The notes below the pieces were generated by a model. It had not been told where the DNA came from and did no database searches. It was given only the letters and a program-made list of their open reading frames with translations. DNA of 16,707 bases from positions 1-16,707 of the forward strand of contig JAILAS010000146.1 of the NCBI GenBank assembly GCA_024681495.1. Direction: 5' to 3'. This document shows, in pieces, positions 1 to 5,441 of this stretch. Source of the DNA: Eubacterium sp. Lineage in GTDB: Bacteria > Bacillota > Clostridia > Lachnospirales > Lachnospiraceae. Position 1 is the first letter of the stretch. Each line of letters starts with the position of its first letter. A program made the position numbers and the translations under genes.

Positions 1-87
1 GATTAATCCCGCGATAAGTCCTTTTACACGAAGTCTCGATATCTCGCTCTTAGAACCTCTACCTGAACGCTCTTTATTTTTACTCAT
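1..87 (-). CDS. Partial unidentified protein (first 29 residues only)
   Basis: A leftward reading frame opens with ATG at 87 and runs off the left edge of the window. The N-terminus is MSKNKERSGRGSKSEI, strongly basic, followed by a short stretch turning hydrophobic (VKGLIAGLI). The start is supported by a good Shine-Dalgarno (GGGGAGG) eight bases upstream. A basic head followed by apolar residues could be the cytoplasmic side of a membrane segment, but too little is visible to say. It is divergent from the CoA-transferase operon and shares its 163-base intergenic region, including a 10-base direct repeat. I do not recognise the family. Confidence 0.6.
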   Translation of the reverse strand, partial: MSKNKERSGRGSKSEISRLRVKGLIAGLI

Positions 88-117
88 TTATGAAGCCTCC
101 CCAGCCTTAATATCGTT

Positions 118-140
118 TTACATAACAATATTACATAACA
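118..140. repeat. Direct repeat TTACATAACA x2, possible operator
   Basis: Two identical 10-mers, TTACATAACA at 118-127 and 131-140, are separated by ATA, giving a 13-base period. They lie between the divergent gene starts at 87 and 251, closer to the leftward gene. The position suits a regulator binding site, but the regulator is unknown and an AT-rich coincidence is possible. Confidence 0.35.
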
Positions 141-198
141 CTTTTTTCCATACACAATGAGCATATCAAATCGGCGTTAAAAAGTAAAGAGTTCTGAT

Positions 199-227
199 TT
201 GCCACTTCAATAAAATACTGATAGAAT
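199..227 (+). promoter_or_regulatory. Sigma-A-type promoter of the CoA-transferase operon
   Basis: TTGCCA (199-204) and TAGAAT (222-227) are separated by exactly 17 bases and match the vegetative consensus at 4/6 and 5/6 positions. Transcription would begin near 234, leaving a short leader that holds the AGGAGG ribosome site at 238-243, seven bases before the ATG at 251. Confidence 0.65.
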
Positions 228-250
228 ATTGTCGTATAGGAGGAAACAAT

Positions 251-904
251 ATGAGACTGGGAAAACTTTATTCCGCCGATGAGATCATATCTCAGTTTAA
301 GGACGGACAGACAATTCTCGTGGGTGGTTTCGGACACTTCGGTACGCCGGAGCGACTCATAGACCTGGTTTTGGAAAGCGGCGCCAGACACCTTACTACC
401 ATATCCCTTAATTCATGTAAGCCCGGATACGGTATAGGACGCCTTCTTTCTGCCGGGGTTGTTGATAAGATGATCACTTCCCATATCGGTAATAACCGGG
501 ATGCTATGGAATTGTACGAGCAGAACAAATTAGAAGTAGAATTTTGCCCCATGGGCACACTGGCAGAGCGCCTGAGAGCAGGCGGCGCCGGAATCGCTGC
601 GTTTTATGTGCGCACCGGGTACGGAACAGGCATTGAGAAGGGCAAGGAGGTCCACGAATTCGACGGAAAGATGTACATGCTGGAGACAGCTCTTTCCGGA
701 GACGTCGCGCTCGTCCGCTGCAGGGCTGCGGATCCCCTCGGTAACCTGGCATATCACGGCACTAACGAGAATTCCAACCCTCTGGTTGCCATGAACTCCA
801 CCACGCTGACCATTGCCGATCCCGACATTATCCTCGAGATCGACGAGATTGGTCCCGACAGAATCGGTACACCCGGAGTTTATGTAAATATGGTTTTGGA
901 ATAG
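251..904 (+). CDS. CoA-transferase family I, subunit A (AtoD/CtfA type)
   Basis: This is the alpha subunit of a two-subunit CoA-transferase, which moves CoA between a short-chain acyl-CoA and a free acid such as acetate or acetoacetate through a glutamyl-CoA intermediate on subunit B. Visible support: the family signature DGQTILVGGFGHFGTP near residues 18-33 fits the PROSITE CoA-transferase pattern 1 ([DN]-[GN]-x2-three hydrophobics-GGF-x3-G-x-P), and RAGGAGIAAFYVRTG near residues 109-123 is the conserved block of AtoD/ScoA proteins. The length of 217 residues is normal. The start has AGGAGG seven bases upstream. Subunit B follows after 10 bases. The family is clear, but the substrate cannot be read from the sequence: acetoacetate, butyrate/acetate or an amino-acid-derived acid are all possible, so no symbol is given. 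Confidence 0.93.
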   Translation: MRLGKLYSADEIISQFKDGQTILVGGFGHFGTPERLIDLVLESGARHLTTISLNSCKPGYGIGRLLSAGVVDKMITSHIGNNRDAMELYEQNKLEVEFCPMGTLAERLRAGGAGIAAFYVRTGYGTGIEKGKEVHEFDGKMYMLETALSGDVALVRCRAADPLGNLAYHGTNENSNPLVAMNSTTLTIADPDIILEIDEIGPDRIGTPGVYVNMVLE

Positions 905-914
905 GAGAATCGCA

Positions 915-1586
915 ATGAATATAGATACATCTATGGACCCCAGAGAATTTATTGCCAGAAAGGCTGCCTCATTGCTGCCCGACGGCGCTGTGGTCAACCT
1001 CGGAGTCGGTATCCCCACCATGGCCAGTGATTTCATTCACGACGGCATCTGGATACAGTCCGAGAACGGCATCATCGGAGTCGGCCGACACGCCGAGCCC
1101 GGTGTGAGAAAAGTAGAAAGCTACTGCAACGCTTCCGGAGAGGAAATCATCCCCGTAAAGGGAGCCTGTACATTCGACGTCAATATGGCACTCGGCATGC
1201 TTCGCGCGGGACAGATTGACGCCACAGTACTCGGTTGCTTCGAAGTGGCCGAAAACGGCGACCTGGCCAACTGGACGATGCCCGGTAAGTCCCCCGGAAT
1301 GGGAGGAGCCATGGACATAGTCTGTGGTACGGAGAACGTCATTGTCGCCACTAGACACTGCAGTAAAAACGGCAAGTCGAAGATTGTGAAAAGATTCACC
1401 TATCCCCTTACGGGCGCCGGTGTGGTCAAGACCATCATAACCGAGTACTGCCTCTTCTCCATCGTCGATGAACACCTGGTTTTGATGGAGATTCGCGACG
1501 GCATCACCGTCGACGAACTTCGTGAAATTACCGATGCCGACTTTACGGTATCACCTGATTTAAAGCCCATGGAGGTGGAAGTCTGA
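915..1586 (+). CDS. CoA-transferase family I, subunit B (AtoA/CtfB type)
   Basis: This is the beta subunit, which carries the catalytic glutamate that forms the glutamyl-CoA thioester. QSENGIIGVG contains the invariant SENG motif, making Glu50 the predicted nucleophile. NLGVGIPT (28-35) is the conserved glycine-rich block seen in the family, and DLANWTMPGKSPGMGGAMD matches the conserved C-terminal half. It has 223 residues, a normal length. The start ATG at 915 is preceded by AGGAGA seven bases upstream; a second in-frame Met at residue 7 lacks comparable support. Its stop overlaps the next start by one base (TGATG), so it is translationally coupled to the MBL gene. The subunit assignment is very secure, the substrate unknown. 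Confidence 0.93.
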   Translation: MNIDTSMDPREFIARKAASLLPDGAVVNLGVGIPTMASDFIHDGIWIQSENGIIGVGRHAEPGVRKVESYCNASGEEIIPVKGACTFDVNMALGMLRAGQIDATVLGCFEVAENGDLANWTMPGKSPGMGGAMDIVCGTENVIVATRHCSKNGKSKIVKRFTYPLTGAGVVKTIITEYCLFSIVDEHLVLMEIRDGITVDELREITDADFTVSPDLKPMEVEV

Positions 1587-2494
1587 TGTCTGGAATGTAC
1601 CTCGAACACGTACGGGGCAACACATTCTGCATAATGGGATGGCAGCTCATCCCCTTGTATAAGATAGACGACACTCATTGTATACTGCTGGACACAGGAA
1701 CCTATTTCATACGCGAGGAGCTCGAAGCTTTGTTAAAAAGCGAAGGGCTCTCCGTTTCGGGCATAATCTGCTCTCACACGCACTTCGACCATCTCGGTAA
1801 TGCCCGTTACTTTCAGGATGTGTACCATGTCCCCGTGGCTATGCCCATCGGCGAAGCCGAGACATGTCGTACTTTTGCCTCGATTAAAAGTTATCTTTTC
1901 GCATACCCTGCGGGTCAGATAATGTCCGACCCCAAGCTGGCTGCCCTCACCTGCAGGGCCGATATCCTTCTGGAGGACGACCAGGAGTTTCTCCTCATGT
2001 GTAACACCCGCTTCCGGCTTTTGCACACGCCCGGCCACTCTCCGGACCACGTGAGCATTGTCACCCCGGATAATGTTTGTTACGTCGGGGACGCTCTCAT
2101 GTGCGGGAAGAGCCTCACGACTGCCAAGCTTCCCTACGCGTTCAACTTCGCGCAGAGCATGGAGTCAATAGAGAAGTTTAAGGAAACGAACTACAGCTCG
2201 CTTATTGTTTCCCACTGCGGAATAATCGGCGAAGACTATCAATCCCTGGTGGACGACAATCTCTCCCTGATGAAGCAGCGCCTCGACTACGTATGCTCGC
2301 TTATCACCGAACCAATGAGCGGCGGACACATATGTGCCACGGTGAAAGAGGAGATGAACATAACCACCGACACCACAGAAAAAGCGCAGAACCTCGAGAG
2401 GTTCGTGCGCCCATATCTGGAATGCCTCATAGACGAGCACAGGATTGACCTGATATTGTACAAGGATTCCCTTTGCTACGCTCCCGCGAAATAA
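1586..2494 (+). CDS. Metallo-beta-lactamase-fold hydrolase
   Basis: This 302-residue cytoplasmic protein belongs to the MBL superfamily. The zinc-ligand motif HTHFDH gives His64, His66, Asp68 and His69. His151 in HTPGHSPDH, Asp169 in YVGDAL and His210 in VSHCG complete a binuclear site, so the active centre looks intact. There is no signal peptide. About 90 residues follow the last metal ligand, longer than a minimal glyoxalase-II-like domain, and may form a substrate or dimer region. It overlaps subunit B by one base, with GGAGG about ten bases before its ATG. Family members include thioesterases, lactonases, glyoxalases and others. Coupling to a CoA-transferase suggests a thioester or related acyl substrate, but that is inference only. 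Confidence 0.9.
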   Translation: MSGMYLEHVRGNTFCIMGWQLIPLYKIDDTHCILLDTGTYFIREELEALLKSEGLSVSGIICSHTHFDHLGNARYFQDVYHVPVAMPIGEAETCRTFASIKSYLFAYPAGQIMSDPKLAALTCRADILLEDDQEFLLMCNTRFRLLHTPGHSPDHVSIVTPDNVCYVGDALMCGKSLTTAKLPYAFNFAQSMESIEKFKETNYSSLIVSHCGIIGEDYQSLVDDNLSLMKQRLDYVCSLITEPMSGGHICATVKEEMNITTDTTEKAQNLERFVRPYLECLIDEHRIDLILYKDSLCYAPAK

Positions 2495-2503
2495 TCGCGG
2501 GAG
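2481..2503. repeat. Perfect hairpin around the MBL stop codon
   Basis: CTCCCGCGA (2481-2489) and TCGCGGGAG (2495-2503) form a perfect 9-base-pair stem with loop AATAA, which contains the TAA stop (2492-2494). There is no T-run after it, so it is not a classical terminator; it may protect the 3' end or pause polymerase. Confidence 0.7.
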
Positions 2504-2505
2504 GT

Positions 2506-2582
2506 CAAGACTCGCTCGCGAGTCTTGCGCGCCGGATTCGGGTCTGCTTCAGCAGACAAATTCCTGTCCGAATCCGTGCGCA
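2506..2582. repeat. Two further inverted repeats, one with a nested hairpin
   Basis: CAAGACTCG (2506-2514) pairs with CGAGTCTTG (2519-2527) around loop CTCG. GGATTCGG (2534-2541) pairs with CCGAATCC (2568-2575) and encloses GTCTGC/GCAGAC (2542-2547 with 2552-2557); the outer arm can extend toward 2526 and 2582 with one bulge and one wobble. No T-runs follow. The function is not evident. Confidence 0.65.
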
Positions 2583-2598
2583 TCAAAAGCGGAGCGTT

Positions 2599-2638
2599 TA
2601 ACTCAGTTGGAGCTTGTACTCCGACTGAGTTAATTTTT
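2599..2638 (+). terminator. Intrinsic terminator of the CoA-transferase/MBL operon
   Basis: A 14-base-pair stem (2599-2612 with 2619-2632, one T:G wobble) with loop CTTGTA is followed on the + strand by five Ts (2634-2638). The right arm contains the stop codon of the convergent gene, which ends at 2630, so the terminator and that coding region overlap. Leftward transcription also meets the hairpin but without a good T-run, so bidirectional action is uncertain. Confidence 0.75.
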
Positions 2639-4954
2639 CGTGTAATACTCGTAGGTGTCGTAGAATTCCTGCGGAACCTCCTCGTCGTGGTTCTCCCTCT
2701 TACGAATCTTCAGCTCCCAGCCGTGTGCCAGCTCGTTGAAATTCCTCTCCTGCCGGAACATGGCCTTCTCAAACATCGCATTGGCCCTGAGGGAATCCCT
2801 TCTTTCCTTCGTGAAGGGACAATATGTGGCCATTATTTCCCTGGCTACCCTGTTCAGCTTCATGGCGCCGTTCGCCTCGTACTGCATCCAGTTTACATAA
2901 TCCATAACGAAGGCGTCACGGAAATTGTTTCTGGCCTTCTGAAGCTGAATCTTTATCTTATCGCGGAGTTCCTCGTTGAGCTCCCTGTTCTTTCTATAGT
3001 ACTGCAGGTAGTCCGAATACTCGCTGGTGAGGGACTTGATAGCAATGTTGTTCCAATCCACGCCCATCTCCCTTCGCGTGTACTCCCATGTAAGCCTGCC
3101 GACCATCTGAACCATGAGCTTCTCCGCATCCGACTCCTCGAATACCGGGAAGATGATTCGACCGGGCGTGGCCCTTCTCTTTCCTCCGCATTCCTGCCAC
3201 ATCGTGGCGGACATTCCGTACACAGGAGTAATAATAATATCCGGGTAAATGCGCTCTATAACCGTCTCCCTGGTGATTCCGAGGCTGTCGTCGTGGAACG
3301 ATGTCTCTCTGGCGAAGGCGGAGATGTTTACCTCCTCTATCTTCAGGAGCTGCTCTCTTATACTCTTTCGACCCGTAAATATCTTGGTGAGCACACCGAA
3401 GATCTCCTCCTGGTAGAGAATGGGAACGTAGTTCATAATCTGTCCGTTCGAGACCTTATTAACCTGCTGGAACATGTTCATTACTTCGAAGTGAAGCATG
3501 GCGTCGTAGTCGTACTTAAGCTGCTCTTCTTCGGCCTCTGTTATCTCGCCGCGCTTCTTCTGCTCGCGCAGATAGTCGGGGTAGTCCTGCTCGAACGTGT
3601 TCCTGGAGGGCTCCTTCTCGCCGTTGTAAACCGCCTCGAGCCACTCGGGCATATAATATACGCCATCCTCAGGGCCGTCTCCCAGCTTCCGACTGACCAC
3701 TATCAGCGCCTTGAGCTGATCGAACGACAGAAGCTTCTCGTCGAAGAATCCGAAATAGAGGAAAAGCTTTACGGGGAGAGGGACATCCTTATCGGATATC
3801 CATTTGATAAGGCACTTCTCGTATATGTCGAAGTACATCGCCGTTATCTGCTTCTTAAGTCGCCTCATCTCATCACTTATGGACTGTCGGTCGGTCGACT
3901 CCTCGAATTCCTTGAGATATCCGGTGAACTGCTCCGCTTCCTCCTTGCTAATGCCGGAGAAGTAGAGAATTGACTGGGCGGAATTCATGAGCTGCTCGGT
4001 CAGGCTCTCCTCGCTCACGTCGTCGTCGAGCTCCTCGCTTCCGTCGACGTTTACCTTCGACGCACTCGTTATTATTTCCTTTATGCTCTCGCTTATGACG
4101 CGGGGGTCCGCATCGGTGGGCGCGAGCCCCACCTTATCGAGGACGGAATAGATGGTAACTACCTCGTCCTTGGTATCGTTCAACCTGGAAATCAGGCCCT
4201 GATCCACCTTGCCCGACTCGTACTGGCTTTCCAGAAGCTGCTTCTCGCGAACCAGCAATGAGTCGTCGCCATCGGCTACGAAAAGATATCCAAATATTTC
4301 GGAGATATGTGTACAAAGATTCTGGGCATCGTCTCTCATGTCGCTAAGATGTGACTTAAGCTTCTCCATCTGATATAGCGCCATGTATGTGCTCTGTTTG
4401 TAGAACTCCTGGAATGCCTTAACAGAGACATTGCACCCTTCAGCGTAGAACTCGGCGTCCTCCGGCTCCTGCGAGAGTCCATATACATCTTCGACGGCAT
4501 CGTCGGTTATCTCCGGGGTCTTCTTATAGGTCTTGCCGAGCCTCTTAAGATATGCGTAGTGATCCCTGATGTGTCCGCGGGATTCCTCCAGCATAATCAT
4601 GAGTTTACGGCGCTGCTCCATGTATCTGGTGAAGCAGCAGCCCATCGAGTAGACGAAAACTCCACGATAGTCCGCATTGCTGTCCAAAAAGGACTCAAGC
4701 GTCGCCTCATTGCTTATCGGAAGCATGAACAGTACACAGTCCGTGTCCGATACATAGTCCGCCTTATAGACCTCGTCATAGATGTCGGCACCGCAAATAA
4801 TCTCACCCGCGTCGGCCTTCATCGTAATATGCTCGTCGGTTATCCTGACGGAGCCCTTTATTATCATTGCTATCTGGGAAATGGCATTACCGGCGGTGAA
4901 AATCCTCTGCCCCGCTTTCACGCTTATTAGATTCTGGTTAGTCTGATTAGCCAA
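2630..4954 (-). CDS. Large protein of unknown function with degenerate cNMP-binding-like N-terminus
   Basis: This is a 774-residue, apparently soluble protein. Residues about 9-80 resemble the beta-roll of CRP/FNR cyclic-nucleotide-binding domains: F19-x2-G22, IIKGSV near 31-36, AGEI at 49-52 and TDCVLFMLP at 71-79. The phosphate-binding cassette is poorly kept, and the usual Arg seems to be Lys64. No helix-turn-helix follows, so it is not an ordinary CRP-type regulator. Next come a helical, charged region, an acidic linker near 310-325 (EELDDDVSEES), and a long conserved-looking C-terminal part with YPDIIITPVYGMSATMWQE starting at Tyr570 and PGRIIFPVF near 597-605. I do not recognise that part. 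The start is TTG at 4954 with AGGGAG eight bases upstream. A perfect-consensus promoter lies at 5020-5048, and the gene follows two tRNAs. The CDS is certain; its function is unknown. Confidence 0.85.
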   Translation of the reverse strand: MANQTNQNLISVKAGQRIFTAGNAISQIAMIIKGSVRITDEHITMKADAGEIICGADIYDEVYKADYVSDTDCVLFMLPISNEATLESFLDSNADYRGVFVYSMGCCFTRYMEQRRKLMIMLEESRGHIRDHYAYLKRLGKTYKKTPEITDDAVEDVYGLSQEPEDAEFYAEGCNVSVKAFQEFYKQSTYMALYQMEKLKSHLSDMRDDAQNLCTHISEIFGYLFVADGDDSLLVREKQLLESQYESGKVDQGLISRLNDTKDEVVTIYSVLDKVGLAPTDADPRVISESIKEIITSASKVNVDGSEELDDDVSEESLTEQLMNSAQSILYFSGISKEEAEQFTGYLKEFEESTDRQSISDEMRRLKKQITAMYFDIYEKCLIKWISDKDVPLPVKLFLYFGFFDEKLLSFDQLKALIVVSRKLGDGPEDGVYYMPEWLEAVYNGEKEPSRNTFEQDYPDYLREQKKRGEITEAEEEQLKYDYDAMLHFEVMNMFQQVNKVSNGQIMNYVPILYQEEIFGVLTKIFTGRKSIREQLLKIEEVNISAFARETSFHDDSLGITRETVIERIYPDIIITPVYGMSATMWQECGGKRRATPGRIIFPVFEESDAEKLMVQMVGRLTWEYTRREMGVDWNNIAIKSLTSEYSDYLQYYRKNRELNEELRDKIKIQLQKARNNFRDAFVMDYVNWMQYEANGAMKLNRVAREIMATYCPFTKERRDSLRANAMFEKAMFRQERNFNELAHGWELKIRKRENHDEEVPQEFYDTYEYYTKN

Positions 4955-5019
4955 TTTTTATACTCCCTAAGTAAGAATTCCCATATGCGGAAACCCTGCA
5001 TTCGTCCCTCTATTCATCG

Positions 5020-5048
5020 ATTATAAACACGAGAGGACGTAATGTCAA
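5020..5048 (-). promoter_or_regulatory. Perfect-consensus promoter for the 774-residue protein
   Basis: On the minus strand, TTGACA (5048-5043) and TATAAT (5025-5020) are separated by exactly 17 bases: a full match to the vegetative consensus. Transcription would start near 5013, leaving a leader of about 58 bases before the TTG start. The -35 box overlaps the last two Ts of the preceding tRNA terminator. Confidence 0.85.
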
Positions 5049-5074
5049 AAAAAAGACTCACGGAAATCCGTGAG
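5047..5074 (-). terminator. Intrinsic terminator of the tRNA-Ser/tRNA-Cys transcript
   Basis: On the minus strand, CTCACGGA/TCCGTGAG arms (5067-5074 and 5057-5064) form a tight hairpin followed, after TC, by eight uninterrupted Ts (5054-5047). It lies six bases past the tRNA-Cys 3' end. It is a textbook terminator, and its T-run shares bases with the next -35 element. Confidence 0.88.
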
Positions 5075-5080
5075 CCTAAA

Positions 5081-5151
5081 AGGTGCCAACCAGATTTGAA
5101 CTGGTGATCAGGGAGTTGCAGTCCCTTGCCTTACCACTTGGCTATGGCACC
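5081..5151 (-). tRNA. tRNA-Cys (anticodon GCA)
   Basis: This is a 71-base cloverleaf on the minus strand. The acceptor arm GGTGCCA/TGGCACC is perfect with discriminator T (U in RNA), typical of tRNA-Cys. The anticodon loop CTGCAAC holds GCA at 5119-5117, and the T-loop GTTCAAATC is present. CCA is not encoded. It lies four bases after tRNA-Ser and just before a strong terminator, so the two are cotranscribed. Confidence 0.96.
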
Positions 5152-5155
5152 GTGA

Positions 5156-5244
5156 CGGAGAAGGAGGGATTTGAACCCTCGCGCGGCTATTAACCGCCTA
5201 CACCCTTAGCAGGGGCGCCTCTTCAGCCACTTGAGTACTTCTCC
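5156..5244 (-). tRNA. tRNA-Ser (anticodon GCU)
   Basis: This is an 89-base class II tRNA on the minus strand with a long variable arm (GCGGTTAATAGCCGC region). The acceptor arm is GGAGAAG/CTTCTCC with discriminator G. The anticodon loop CTGCTAA holds GCT at 5210-5208. CCA is not encoded. It reads AGC/AGU serine codons. It is the first gene of the two-tRNA unit. Confidence 0.96.
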
Positions 5245-5354
5245 AAATATGCTAAATCAGTCATCTATATTCGTATGTACGCTGTCATCGGGATTAATCC
5301 GACGACCGGCCGGATGTAATTATCCGGTTCCTCTGCCAAGACTGCGCAAGTGCT

Positions 5355-5383
5355 ATTATACAAGACGTATTTTTGTTTGTCAA
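5355..5383 (-). promoter_or_regulatory. Perfect-consensus promoter of the tRNA pair
   Basis: On the minus strand, TTGACA (5383-5378), 17 bases and TATAAT (5360-5355) match the consensus fully. Transcription starts near 5348, giving a leader of about 100 bases before tRNA-Ser. The leader contains an inverted repeat CCGGAT/ATCCGG (5310-5327) and the palindrome GGATTAATCC (5291-5300), which may fold before RNase P trims the 5' end. Confidence 0.85.
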
Positions 5384-5400
5384 TCATCAAAGAGGAACAA

Positions 5401-5430
5401 TCGGAAAATTTCCTGACGGAAATTTTCCGA
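5401..5430 (-). terminator. Strong hairpin terminator after gyrA
   Basis: A perfect 13-base-pair stem (5401-5413 with 5418-5430) with loop TGAC lies 12 bases past the gyrA stop codon. The following minus-strand bases are T-rich but interrupted (TTGTTCCTCTTTG). It most likely ends the gyrBA transcript. The tRNA promoter begins 18 bases further on. Confidence 0.75.
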
Positions 5431-5441
5431 CCGCGATATTT

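Noticed and set aside
2525..3973. Long open frame (482 codons) on the + strand, opposite the 774-residue gene
   Set aside because: It has no ribosome site, low-complexity Leu/Val/Arg-rich composition typical of antisense frames, and lies wholly against a gene with a perfect promoter and good start.
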